DNA of 64,000 nucleotides from Phragmites australis (GCF_958298935.1 NC_084933.1:45001-109000), one strand, 5' to 3'; positions 11,216 through 22,560 are shown, numbered from the stretch's first letter. Made by a program: numbers and translations. Notes: generated from the letters alone by a model not told the origin.

Positions 11216-11338
11216 GTCCAAGAACTTCGACCGGAGTTGACGCTCGACAGAGGAATCGTGAGGGGAGACAGAGGAATATTCCACGCGGACGGATCACGTC
11301 TTATTTCTTTTTTAAGTGGAGAGAAGAGATAGGAGAGA

Positions 11339-11440
11339 AACCAATATACTGGCAAATCAAACGGTCCAGGGGGTAGCAAAAAAAAGGGAACGAACCCACA
11401 GCGTCAACAACCGGACTCGATAGATCGATCAGCCTTCTAG
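11339..11440 (+). promoter_or_regulatory. residual leader of the KOB1-like gene between Helitron and ATG
   Basis: About 100 bp separate the Helitron edge from the start codon. No TATA box is visible. The start context is CTTCTAGATGCCC. This short piece is the only upstream DNA not assigned to the Helitrons, so the original promoter is probably displaced to positions below 1314 or replaced by Helitron DNA. Confidence 0.5.
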
Positions 11441-14400
11441 ATGCCCTCCGGCGGCGGCGGCGGCGGCGCGGCGTGGCGCCACCTGCTCCTGCTCCTGACA
11501 GCCCTTCCCCTCACGCTCGCCGCCCTGGCGTTCGCGCTCCAGTGGCGCGGCGGCGGCGTCGACGACCCAACCTTGCGCTGGCCCTCTCACGCCTTCCCCG
11601 GCATGGCCGAGCCCACGCCACCGTCCCTCCCCTCCTCGGCCTGCGCCGATGTCCTCGTGGGAGCCTCCGCCCCCTCCTTCCCCTATCTCCGCGGCTGGTC
11701 CTTCTCCTCCGACTCGGACGCAGGCCTCCACCCCAAGGTGCCCCTCTTATTCACGCATTCGTTCCTTGCGATGATGCCATGTCCTCATACGATGTTCCTT
11801 GCCTTGCATCAGATATGCGTGCAGACGAGCACCTCCGCAGGGCTGGAGCAGATCCTGCCCTGGCTCTTCTATCACAAGGTCATCGGCGTGGCGCAGTTCC
11901 TCCTCTTCGTGGAGGGGAGGGCGGCCAAACCCCATGTGGCGGGGGTCCTCGAGTCTATTCCTGTGGGTGACCAATTTTGAGTGCATTTTATGTTCTTGAT
12001 GCTCTTCAATTTTTCTGTTCTGTCGCTAATTTGAGTGCCTTTGTTTTCTTCACGCTGCAGGGGGTAAAAGTGGTGTACAGAACCAAGGAGCTTGAGGAGC
12101 AGCAGGCGCGGAGGTCAGCTTATTCTTTGATAAGAACGTTGCGTGTGTGCCATTTTCGTTTCTGTTACCAACCACATAAAGAGTTCTTCTGCATTTCATT
12201 TCTTAAATTGAGAACTGAAGCCACATGATTCTTGGTGGAGCCATACAAACTTGAATCAGAGTGCATCAAACCATTAACGATGAAGGATGAAAGGAGAGTC
12301 TTGCTGATTGGGAGTGCCGTAAGTAAGGCATTTTCATGAACAGAACTGTATAAAGAAAGGGCTCCATTTTAAAAAATCATGCTGCAACATTGGTATCCTG
12401 TAATTTATACCTGTGGTTTCGGGGCAAAGAATGCTGAACACCACATGCTACCTCACATGTATAAATTTATACCATAAAGTGCTGATCGCTCAGCATCCAA
12501 TGAGTGTCTAGGTTGACATGCTCTTTGATAGAATTTCTGTGACTCAGTTCTTTCACCTTTCTGATGTATTGTGTTGCTTGGCCTGAAGTCGAATCTGGAA
12601 CGAGACCTGGCTTGCAGGTTTTTTCTACAAACCTTGCAACTATGAACTCTTTGTGAAGCAATCACTCAACATGGAGATGGCTATTGTAATGGCACGGGTA
12701 TGTCTCTTGTCAGTTACCTCCACTGCTATGTGAATGATTGAACTTCATTTATACTTCTTAGGTAGTCAATGGGGCTGCTGTGCAACAATTTAGGTTTCTA
12801 GTTTTTCTTTAGGCATTCATATACTAAGGACAATGTTATTTGTTGAAGGATGCTGGCATGGATTGGATCATACATCTAGACACTGATGAGTTACTATATC
12901 CCGGTGGAGCTGCTGAGTATTCGGTTAGGCGTTTGTTAGCCGAGGTCCCTCATGATGCTGACATGGTTATTTTTCCAAACTATGTAAGCAAAAGAAAGTC
13001 AAGAATGAAGTGTTGCACTGCTATTCATATGTCTGTTTGTCTGTCTTTCTACAAAACTTCTAAGTACTAACTAAATTAAATGTCTACAGGAAAGCAGTGT
13101 TGAGCGTGACAATATAAAAGATCCATTCAGCGAAGTAAGCCTTTTTAATCTATTTTATTTCCTCAAGCTCCAGCTAATATATCATTTGTTGTCCACATCT
13201 TGACACAACCTCGTGCATCCGAGAATAATACCTCTACTCATATTGAATTTCCAATGCACCATCGAGTTATGCATTCATTTTCTGCTCATTAGATAATCAC
13301 ATGCTCAAAACTGGGAACGGTTTTATTCCTCTAATTGTGCTGGGCACTTAACTGGTTCATTTTGTGTATTGGGATTTTATGTAATTATAACAACTGCTTT
13401 GAATGATTGCATGCTGTAGTTTTTGTACACCTTTGTAAGGCATCTATGAGGAAAGCTCAACTACTGTTTTCAGTACTTTGATATTTTCTATCATTTTCTT
13501 TGTTCCTCACTTACCCATTCCTGCTTTAGGTTACTCCTACTCTAGTTTTTTGTGATTGTCTTCCTTGCTTCAGAAAACTAGTTTGGACTTGCATTCCCTA
13601 TTACTTGGTCAGACTTTCATCTAGACAAGATTTATGAACACTTTGTTAAGTTCCCTTGACAGTTGCTTCTAATTAAAATTTTGTCTTTTTTGTATTATTG
13701 GATATGGAACCTAGCCTGTTCAGCAAATTGTTACTTCTATGAAGATTGAATTGGCATGTGATACGGTTTTCAGTGGCCTGCAGATAGGATGTGAATTTTA
13801 TAAGCAATTTTGGATTTAAGGATAATTATATGTGCGCTATGTATTTTTGAATGGTTGTTTCGTATGCTTATTTAGTGCTAATTTTGAGTTTCCTTTGAAA
13901 GCACCAATAACCCACTAGATTTATGTGGGGAAAATCATGTTATTTTGTTTTGAAGTTTAGAACTTCTGGTATGATTATTTGAGATCTGTTGCAATGCATG
14001 GGGACTTATCTAGTTATGCAAAACAAAAAGAATAGCAAAATAGAGGATGTCTTGTGTGGGCAATAGATCACTATGCACCAGCATGCCCAAGAACAACAAT
14101 AGATCAAGAGATGTTGATGAGATCACATATTTTGTATCCTTCATACATGCCATGCGGTTTGCCATGTGTATGTCAGATACTTATATATTTAGTTGTGTTT
14201 AACTATTTTATAGATCACTTTGTCATCATCTTTAGCAAGAGAAACATCTCATATACAACTAGCAACTACTCATGGCGGTTGTGTGCATACTGCACCAGTT
14301 GCAACTTATAAACCTACAGCAACTACCATAGTAGACGAGCAGTATCACTGCATAATGAAGCTACATTTTTATTCCAGACTTATTACAGTTGATGATCATA

Positions 14401-16678
14401 ATGAAAAATCTTCTGTGCATTGCAATTTCTTACCAGGTATCTATGTTCAAGAAGAATTATGATCATCTCCCTAAAGATACTTACTTTGGCATGTATAAGG
14501 AAGCAACACGAGGAAATCCTAACTATTTTCTCACTTACGGTAATGGAAAATCTGCTGCACGAATTCAAGACCATCTCCGTCCTAATGGCGCACACAGATG
14601 GCATAACTATGCAAAGAGCCCAAAGTAAGGATCTTTCTATAACATACATTTATACATTCTCATGTGCATTCATTATTACTACCTCTGTCACAAATACTTG
14701 TCATTTGGGACATACGGTAAATTATGATATTAGATGGATTAAGAACATGAAAATCATGTGTAGATTTTTCTCAAAAAGTTATTTCATAATATTATAACTT
14801 ATAAGTATATTGAATCTTATAATATTACAATAGGAATTAGTGGTCAAAAGTTGCATTTTGGAGACTGTGTTGATGTCCAAAATGACAATTATAGGAATTA
14901 TGTTTTAATTATAGACATCTCAGAGTAGAGTTGTTCTTACAATATTGTTGGCACATCACTAACAGTGAGATCAAGTTGGAGGAGGCTGCAGTTCTGCACT
15001 ATACATACACCAAATTTTCAGATTTGACATCTAGACGTGATCGCTGTGGATGCAAGCCTACAAAAGAAGATGTTAAAAGATGTTTTATGTTGGATTTTGA
15101 CAGAGCAGTAAGTAAATATGCTTTTATAAGTAGTTATAAAGCTCAAAAGAAACATATGTAATTGGATGATAACTTAATTTCGTTTGATATCAATAAGTAC
15201 CTTTATTGCTAGGAATTGTTGCCTAGTTTGTACTCCCATTGGATGTTCAGTTAGCTACTGTCTCTTCTTCCATCTAACTTCAATGTTTGCTATGCAGGCT
15301 TTTATAATTGCATCAACTGCTAGTGAAGAGGAAATGCTTCGCTGGTAATTTTCGTAATTTTCTTTGGTTACTTGTTATGGGTGATGATGTAGAGGCGCTG
15401 GGGCACTGTTCACTCAGGCCAGCTGGCACTGTATTAGTTGAAACTTGGAAGTTAGAGATACAAAAAGTTAGTCTCTTTATGTAGATGGTTTTTCCCTTAG
15501 CAGTTTTAATTCTATGTGTTGGAGGTGAGTTTCCTTAACTTCAGTGATTGTTTCTTAAGGTTCTAGTCGAAGTCAAATTGTCCTTATAAAAGAGAACACA
15601 TTGTATCATCGTTTGTCAATCAAACAAGAAGGTTACAGTAGTCCATCTGTACCTATCCTAGTATATAAAGCTGAGCCGTCCAGCCATCATTGGTGCCGTA
15701 GTTACCCATCCATGAACAATGAAATAATTTGCTACCTCGTGGCAACAAGTGGATTCCCTGGTTGCAACCTATAGGGTCAAGACACTAACCTCAATGAAAT
15801 CACATATAGAGGTGTTCAAACGCTGAGACGGGCTTGAAATGCCTGACCTAGAAACTCATGGCCCAAGTCCGGACCAGCTTGGCTCGTGCTCAAAAGTTCT
15901 GAAAGTGTTGCAGACTTATTAGTTTTCTGAATAAAATACTGTTTGTTTATTATTTTTCTGAGGGAGCACATGAACATATCTATATGAAACATAATTTATT
16001 CCCTCGCACCGGGTGGGCTGGGAGTAGACCCAATTGGCTCAAAACTTATGCCGGAGCCTGCACTGTGGCTGGACACCATTCTGGTTGCTTCTTGATGTCA
16101 GTTCAATGCGTTAATTTTGGCTCCTTTTTTTATGAGATGTATTATCTGCAGAGATATAGATGTTCAATGCTTGGTGTGTTTTTTTGTAATTGTTTTGTTT
16201 TCCTTTTCGGCTAGGTACAATGAACGTGTTGTGTGGAATGACAAGCAGCTCAATCTAAAGCTTCTCAGGAAAGGAGTGCTAACTCGCATATACACCCCAA
16301 TGGTGCGTAATAATGCTGGTGTGAAGTCACTATCAGTTTCTGTGCTATTTAATGCTCATGTACTTATAAATAAATATATACATATATCCTCTTTGTTAGG
16401 CAATTGTTCAAGGTTTGCGAGAATCTGGTGTCTTCACTTCTGTCATTGCAGCTGGCCAACCTGTTGTGAATGATAAACTCTCACCGAAGAAAACCAACGC
16501 CCAAAGCCAAAATGCTACTAGGCCTGGAAATGTGCCAAGAAAGTTGATCGTAGCTGATTCTGAGGCATCTACTAGGAAAATATTGCAAGCTGTTGAGCCT
16601 ATCGTCTGGGATGTTGATATAGCTGCTATTCCACCCTTGTCGCCGCCCACTTTAGATGATCATCATAAGTATACATAG
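11441..16678 (+). CDS. KOB1: KOBITO1/ELD1/ABI8-like glycosyltransferase, 11 exons, 510 aa
   Basis: Exons: 11441-11737, 11813-11962, 12061-12113, 12589-12697, 12849-12983, 13090-13134, 14437-14624, 14966-15107, 15298-15344, 16215-16302 and 16400-16678. All introns are GT-AG, phases agree and the frame is open to TAG. The length is close to the Arabidopsis protein (about 530 aa). Residues ~13-35 form a hydrophobic signal anchor, so it is predicted to be a type II membrane protein. Conserved blocks: [48 protein letters not shown] (DxD metal and nucleotide-sugar site), [50 protein letters not shown] and [16 protein letters not shown]. Family knowledge: plant-specific, needed for cellulose deposition, cell elongation, plasmodesmatal control and ABA responses. 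The sugar donor and acceptor are not settled. Introns 6 and 9 are long; intron 7 holds a MITE. AATAAA occurs at 16695. This is the best host gene here. Confidence 0.95.
14682..14905. mobile_element. Stowaway-type MITE relic in KOB1 intron 7
   Basis: The left part, CTCTGTCACAAATACTTGTC then ATTTGGGACA, pairs with TGTCCAAAATGACAATTATA on the right. This is the usual CTCCGTC...ACTTGTCATTTTGGAC arrangement of grass Stowaway elements, weakened by mutation. Exact ends and the TA duplication are uncertain. It does not touch the splice sites. Confidence 0.5.
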
Positions 16679-16700
16679 TAAATATCATACAAAAATAAAT

Positions 16701-17460
16701 TAGTGACATCAGCATGGATGGTCTAACTTTTTTACAATGTGCAGCAGCTGAATTTTGCAGGCTCTTTTTGGCGATCAAAAGAATATGCCGAAAACATTGA
16801 TTGATGTAGTGCTTTTTTGGCCAGACAATTTTCAACAGTTTTGTACATGAGCTTTATAGTTATTAACATGGAGTTTACTAGTAACGTGCTGGTGCAAGGT
16901 TTGTTCCTCTGTAAGCATTCTTTCATCGTTTTCAGACGCGTGATAACTGCACTTATGATTATTGCAGAATGAGATTGAGATAGTACTACAGCAGTGCAGT
17001 GATACGTATATATTACGTGTGATCGCCCCCTTGTACTGGGAATAGGTGCACATGGCATTCTTCTATACGGATTACTTCTTAAAATACAACTTCTACTATT
17101 ATTTTTTGTTAATATATTCATAAAACATATATAAAGTAGATTACTATGAAAATACTTTTTGAAACAAATCTAAACTCAATATATAAAAAGTAATTTGTAG
17201 CTAAAGTTTGAAATAGTTGAGTGCGCGTAATCCAAAATGATACTGATTTTAGACTGGAGGGAGTACTTAAGAGAGGTGTGGATGTATAAATATACGTACA
17301 TACACATATATACATAGCACGGTGGAGTATTGGTTAATCTTTTGGCGATTAGAGCAAACTAGCCTGTTCCTAATCTCTGGAATTAATAACCAATTAAGCA
17401 GTAGTTGGGTCCAATTAAGTCCATTGTATCCGAATTTTTTTAACCTAATTTAATATACTA
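16701..17460. other. 3' flank of KOB1, AT-rich, no gene
   Basis: AT-rich DNA downstream of the KOB1-like gene. A lone GGAGGGAGTA near 17260 is a Stowaway-type end without a visible partner. Short open frames carry no motif. Confidence 0.5.
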
Positions 17461-17692
17461 TTTTGATATTAACTCGTCGTTGACTATATTTGTAACATCT
17501 AACCCTTTTGGTCACGCCAACCCACTTAGGTGTTACAGATGACTACTATCGGGCTAAAATACAAAATTAGACAATATAATACGTAACTGTATTTACCAAA
17601 ATAAATAATATATCATCGTATTTACAATTTTAGCATTCCATATTCGGCACACGGTGTGCCGAATATGGCACTGTTGCACCGTATTCGGCTAC

Positions 17693-19084
17693 TGTCGATG
17701 ATATGGGATCCGGAGGTCCCTGAGTCCCGAGGCCAGGACAGCGCAGGTGCCACATGGCGCCTTTCCTTGGGGCCCACCTCCCCGTGGGCCCGAGGGAAAC
17801 CAGGTCCTGGAGGGGGTGCTCAGGGCCAAGAACAGTTGGTCCCCGAGTACCCAGAGTTCCCCGAGAAGAGCCAGGTCCAGAAGGGGGTGCTCGGGGCCAA
17901 GAATAGTTGGTCCCCGAGTACCCAAAGTTCCCCGAGGACCCGACAAGAGCGAGGTCTGGGAGGGGGTGCTCGGGGCCAAGAACAGTTGGTCTCCGAGTAC
18001 CCAGAGTTCCTCGAGGACCTGAGAAAAGCCAAGTCCTGAAGGGGGTGCTCGGTGCTAAGAACAGTTGGTCCCCGAGTACCCAGAGTTCTCCGAGGAACCG
18101 AGAAGAGCCAGATCCGGGAGTGGGCGCTCGGGGCCAAGAGCAGTTGGTCCCCGAGCACCCAGAGTGACTCGAGGACCCGAGAAGCCCCATGCCGGTGGAC
18201 CCCGCAGGGACTCCACGATGAGATATCGATCGGTGGGAGTCCCGATGCTGCATTTAAGGGAGAGTGTGGACGGTCACATCCAACCACTCTCCCCTACGCC
18301 TGTCGTACTGAGTACTTTAGTCCCTGCCACCGCCTGGTAGGAAGGCGTGAGAACAATTAATGCGGCGGGTCCCATCGCATGTCCCTTTACAGGGCCCATG
18401 GAGATAGACAGCTTGAAGATATCTTCGATGGGCTTGAGGCTTATCGCCTATCGCCCTGTTGCATCAGACTGTGTTAGACCTACTCCGACCAGACGGGCAT
18501 GAGAGAGTACTCAGAGGCTGACCGGTGGGCGCCCCTACGCCTGTTAAAGCTGGGACGTGAAGACCGATGGGACCGTCCAAGGGATGCATTTTCAACCCTC
18601 TATAACATCAACTGTAGATCCATGATGGTTGCTTTCCATTTATTATTTACAGGAACTTGTGCCCTCGTTCTGGGCACACCTTGCAGGGCCTCCCCCTCGG
18701 TAGATAAAAGGGGGGGGGGGAGCACTTCGTAGAAGAGGCACCTGACCGAACCCAACCTGACCTAGAAGAGAAGAACACAGCTGATAGAACAGCAACTCCT
18801 TGTAACACAGAGAAAAACGAGAGAGCTAGAGATCCAGAGAAAGGCATTCGAAGAGCATTAATAACACACTAGACACACAGGAGTAGGGTATTACACATCC
18901 GTGCGGTCGAAACCTGTCTAAATTCTTGGTGCATTTACTCCTACTAGCCGACGATCATTCGTCCCGCCTAAGTCCCATACACACGCATTAACCTCACGTA
19001 CGAGGTAGATCCAGAATCAGCCCTCCGGCCGAATCTCAAAGGGGGTCCCACAGGATCCTCACTTGCGGTGTTCATCCACCGACA
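17693..19084 (+). mobile_element. solo LTR, 1392 bp, with perfect 5-bp target duplication
   Basis: The element begins TGTCGATGATATGGG and ends TTCATCCACCGACA, giving TGTCG...CGACA termini. GCTAC lies immediately on both sides (17688-17692 and 19085-19089). No PBS, coding domain or polypurine tract follows, so this is a solo LTR left by LTR-LTR recombination. The interior has a 79-bp tandem array (likely U3), a GATAAAAGG TATA-like box near 18704 and a run of ten G. The style is that of grass Ty3-gypsy LTRs. It splits the left arm of the foldback element and is therefore younger than it. Confidence 0.9.
17815..18190 (+). repeat. tandem array in the solo LTR, five units of 71-79 bp
   Basis: Units start at about 17815, 17886, 17965, 18044 and 18123, each with GTGCTCGGGGCCAAGAACAG followed by TTGGTCCCCGAGTACCCAGA. 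Spacing is 71 then 79, 79 and 79 bp. Such arrays are common in U3 regions of plant LTRs, where they can act as enhancers. Overlapping open frames on both strands are by-products. Confidence 0.85.
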
Positions 19085-19559
19085 GCTACAGTGCCGTATT
19101 CGGCACAGCCGAATATGGCCCGGCTCGTGCATGAACAGTAACAACAGTGCGTTTGAATTTCGCTTTCCATCTTCTTCAAAACGGTGGTCTTCTGTTACTC
19201 CAAAAAAATTAAAACTTTTTTTACGTGTTCCATAATCCATGTGCAACCCATTTTAGTTGGATTCACCAAAAAATCCTTTATATATTTTAAACTAAAATTC
19301 TCTAAAAAAGGCTACTTTTATAACTTGTAACAATTGTTAGTGTCTCAAATAAATTATAAAAATCTAGGAAAATTCACTAATATTCTTCTTATGTGATGGA
19401 CTAATTTCTAAAATTATTCCTAGCCCTATGTTATATGATGAAAAAGTGAGTTCCTTTGTAATGCTCCATTTATATGCATTTTTATCATTTCATGTCATAT
19501 TCTTGTTTTAATTCAATTTGAATTCGAACAAAATTCAACTATCTAAAGTAGTCTATACC

Positions 19560-19905
19560 AAGTCGCCCCACACCAGGAGGATGCGAGCGACCTAGGAAAA
19601 ATAGTCAGCGGGTGAAAACCCACGGAATTGAAGATGGAGTCGATAAAATTTAGAGAGGCTCTAATGCCATATTGGGAAGCGTTGTCACCTCTCTCGAGGC
19701 TGCGTGAATGTATATATATAGGCTGCCGAACCACAACCAGAGTTACAAATGGATTACACCTCATACAGATGATTTTGATCACATGAAATAATGCATGGAT
19801 ACAAAACCGAGTTTATCTCTGAGTTCTATCTCTAAACCTATCCAAACACAAAAAAACAATATGTCCGTCGCAGAGTACGTCAGAAAGATTTTTTGGTAAA
19901 CTTAC
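19560..19905 (-). mobile_element. Copia-like LTR end with PBS relic in the foldback spacer
   Basis: On the minus strand the spacer reads ...GACAACGCTTCCCAATA, then TGGCATTAGAGC (19669-19658). This resembles an LTR end followed by the initiator-Met primer site TGGTATCAGAGC with two changes. The upstream minus-strand sequence contains TATATATA and reads like an LTR. It may be a captured or inserted Copia fragment forming the loop of the foldback element. Confidence 0.4.
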
Positions 19906-20853
19906 CTCTTGATTGTAGGTTTTGTGCATGTTTAAATTTATTTTTATTCAAATTGAATTAAAAAGAGAATATCACATGAAATGATAAAAATGCATATAAA
20001 TGGAGCATTACAAAGGAAGTCACTTTTTCATCATATAACCTAGGGTTGGAATAATTTTAGAAATTAGTCCATCACATAAGAAGAATATTAGTGAATTTTT
20101 CTAGATTTTTGGGAATTTATTTGAGACACTAACAATTGTTACAAGTTATAAAAGTAACCTTTTCTGAAGAATTTTAGTTTTAAATATAAAAAGGATTTTT
20201 TGGTGAATCCAATTAAAATGGGTTGCACATGGATTATTGAACACGTAAAAAAAGTTCTAAAATTTTTGGAGTAACAGAAGACCACCGTTTTGAAGAAGAG
20301 GGAAAGCGAAATTAAACGCAATGCTGTTACTGTTCATTCGAGACACTGTTCATATTCGGCCCATGTGTGTCGAATATGGCACTGTAGTTCATTTTCGGTA
20401 CACCGTGTGACGAATATGGTGCTACAGTATCATATTCGGTATAATTACCAAGTTAATTTTCAGTAAATGAGGTGCTAAATACGGATGCTAAAATTGTAAA
20501 TACGATGATATGTTGTCTATTTCGGTAAAGACAGTCGCGTATGTTGTCTAATTTTAGATTTTTGCCCTACTGTCGTGCCACATGTACGAACGTGTGGCGC
20601 TAATGCATGTGACGTGTCAGATCCAGAGCCACGTCGGCTCCACGTGAATCGGTCATCGAGCGTGTACCAATCTAGCAAAGCTTCACACCGGTGCATATGA
20701 CGTAACAGTTATCATCTGTCATACCAAACACGCTAGTTTGATTGAAAGCGTTAGATGCTGCAAATATAGTCGGGATAGGTTAATATTAAATTTTATAATT
20801 TTCATATAGAGTAGATATCACGTGGATCCCCCTCGGCTATCAACGAATTTCCC

Positions 20854-21240
20854 TATATATAAGCACGGCCCGCTCGGCCGTTTCCCTATACCTGCCTACC
20901 TAGCTAGCTAGCCACACACATAACGGCCGGGAAGCAGAGGCAGAGCTAAGAGCAGCCACTGCACTGCCCTTCAGCTAGCTCTAGATCTAGCTATAGCCTG
21001 CATATATAGTCTATATATCTGATAGATATAACTCATTTGCTGCTATCTATTTGTCTATCTTAGATTAGATTGGCGATGATGATGGACACGACGGTCTGCT
21101 GTGTAAGTGGCGGCTGAAGGCGATTTACAGTAGCTGTAATCTAAAAAAAAAAAGAGGTGTGAAGGAAAGATTTGCCTCACACAACTGGCCCTCGGTGTAC
21201 ATTTGCTAAAACTGCAGACCGTCGTAGTATGATTTTACTG
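20854..21240 (+). promoter_or_regulatory. TATA-led leader of an unrecognised, probably non-coding transcript
   Basis: CTATATATAAGC (20853-20864) is a good plant TATA box. It is followed by a CTAGCTAGCTAG-rich leader and short ATG frames without coding signal. The 12-mer ACGACGGTCTGC near 21090 has its exact complement GCAGACCGTCGT near 21215, so a transcript could fold. I cannot name a gene. The foldback element lies immediately upstream. Confidence 0.35.
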
Positions 21241-21328
21241 TTTTCACTTCGTCACACTCGTGGCCATTGTGGACTAACCACCTGCAGAGTTAAATAACCA
21301 ATCAGAACAACAATGACTTAGTTTCTTG

Positions 21329-22560
21329 CTATGAGTTAGCATCGATCCAGAAATGAGTGCTGCTACAAACCTCTAACATACTGAAAACTAATTGTATCCG
21401 GCTTGCTACTACCGATGGTTCCGCTGAACTGCCCATGACAGCCATTTGTTCGAGCTGCAATGTTTTCACTGGCAGCCTGCAAGCAGTTTCACCAGCAGGT
21501 ACATGATAAAATAGAACAAAAATATACAATGTTCAATAGAAAAATAAATATTACCATGCCATTCCTTTGGTATAATTAGCGTTTGCTATCAGGGCACAAA
21601 ATCCTTTCCACTGATGCGAGACATCAGCTGATACTGGTGGGGCAGTAGACCACCTGATGATTGTTGGCTGTGGTGTGCACAGGATTGTAATGAACACTAT
21701 ACTGAGCCACAGAACGCATTCTTGGACCTACAGAGCGAGAGATTGTCAGGCAAAGGAGTGGAAACACAGAAGAGTAGAAGACCCTACCGAGAGCATTTAT
21801 GTGATAAACACGTTGTCTACTGGGGCTACATGACACCTTGTATCAAGCTTCATATCTTCCCAATGTGACTTAGTGGACTTCATCTATGGGCAACCATTAA
21901 CAAATTAAGAAAAAGTAACAACATGGCGATGGTATAGATCTAAGAAAAACTCCTTGCTTGATTATAAATACTAAATAACATAGTCTAAATGCAAGACAAT
22001 AGAAGATAAAAGATAACTGCAAACTGAAGCGCTCTAAATCATATTTTAGGCCTCCTTTGGAACGCAGGAATTTGACAGGAACCCTGCAGGAATTTTACAG
22101 AAAACAGTTCAATTTCGCAGGAAAAATGCAGGATTCGGGAATTTTTCCTGTGTTCCAAAGGAGGCCTTAGGGTGTGCAAACCTCAAAGGAATAGACTTTG
22201 AATTTCAAGCTGATCCCCTCTTCTGTACATCCTAGGGCATATGCCTGCACTCACTCCAGCACTAACGAACTCCTGGTAACATTGAAAGGCGGTATATTAA
22301 TTACAGAAAGGAATTATGTCAAGAAGAGTTATCAATAATATCAATGAAAACCAATACTTCTAGGTTATCGCCACCTCCTCGATCAATAATATTCTTATAC
22401 CGCTTGAAAAGGCTGACTGCTATATTGCGCGATGAGCGGAAATCCTCATCTGATGAAGCGTTAACATGAAATCGGTGCTGCATGCAACAGAATGCTTCAG
22501 ACATAAGCAAACAGTGATCAATATTCATCAATTGGGAGTTCTTCGGGACAAAGCATACCG
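21329..22560 (-). pseudogene. exons of an unrecognised minus-strand gene, possibly truncated
   Basis: Minus-strand segments with coding-like composition lie at 21340-21500 (encodes GETACRLPVKTLQLEQMAV and SRIQLVFSMLEV), 21630-21740 (SVAQYSVHYNPVHTTANNHQ) and 22340-22560 (NIDHCLLMSEAFCCMQHRF and SVSLFKRYKNIID-like text). They are separated by AG/GT-bordered AT-rich DNA. I do not recognise the family. The upstream (higher-coordinate) side is cut by the chromovirus at 22754. Possible 5' exons lie beyond it near 30500-30640 (ELHAQVLKPSPTVGEMCEQL). A Tourist MITE sits in the intron at 22049. Function unknown; the exon model is tentative. Confidence 0.4.
22049..22166. mobile_element. Tourist-like MITE, 118 bp
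   Basis: Terminal inverted repeats GGCCTCCTTTGGAACGCAGG and CTGTGTTCCAAAGGAGGCC pair closely. TTA lies on both sides (22046-22048 and 22167-22169), the PIF/Harbinger target duplication. Non-coding. High terminal similarity suggests a fairly recent insertion. Confidence 0.85.

Larger units (their letters stand above)
5220..11329 (-). mobile_element. Helitron-like element H2 (inner), carrying Ulp1-like genes
   Basis: The minus-strand 3' end is CGCACGGGTAGATAA then CTAG (5220-5223) followed by host T (5219). The hairpin is decayed on one arm (CATTG for CGTTG). The 5' end is taken as TCTCTTCTCTCCACTTAA, preceded by A, at 11329-11312. It is followed by TGATCCGTCC and GAATATTCCTC, shared with H1. 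The A/T insertion context fits Helitrons. The element of about 6.1 kb has no Rep/helicase ORF. It contains a Ulp1-like gene, a second Ulp1-like fragment, a Stowaway-like MITE and duplicated GC-rich leader DNA. H2 appears to have inserted within about 9 bp of the 5' tip of H1. Confidence 0.6.
17551..20567. mobile_element. large foldback/MULE-like non-autonomous element
   Basis: The left end GGGCTAAAATACAAAATTAG and right end TTAGATTTTTGCCC are inverted repeats that continue inward for most of the element. Pairs include ATCATCGTATTTACAATTTT with its complement near 20490, and the long arms 19090-19540 and 19915-20350, which share TAACAATTGTTAGTGTCTCA and similar blocks. Without the inserted LTR the element is about 1.6 kb, almost wholly palindromic around a 370-bp spacer. 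TACTATC (left) and TACTGTC (right) directly flank the ends, a possible 7-bp duplication with one mismatch. The long inverted repeats suggest a Mutator-like or foldback element. No transposase is present. Confidence 0.65.
17461..20788. repeat. outer imperfect inverted repeat (arms about 85 bp)
   Basis: 17461-17550 is an imperfect reverse complement of 20707-20788: both hold AAATATAGTC/GACTATATTT and CATCTGT/ACAGATG in matching order. These arms flank the GGGCT...GCCC foldback element, so that element either inserted in the loop of an older hairpin or the arms belong to one composite transposon. About 140 bp (20568-20706) is extra on the right side. Confidence 0.5.

Noticed and set aside
10617..11379. 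Two overlapping minus-strand open frames of about 230 codons
   Set aside because: They lie in a GC-rich 195-bp duplication, are open on both strands, are Pro/Arg/Ser-rich and show no domain or exon context.
17630..18253. 207-codon minus-strand frame (and plus-strand frames) in the solo LTR
   Set aside because: They follow from the 79-bp tandem repeats; the LTR termini and target duplication explain the sequence.
20931..20985. miR408-like text (AGAGGCAGAGC ... CTGCACTGCC)
   Set aside because: The mature sequence does not match beyond about ten bases and the loop is too short for a plant precursor.
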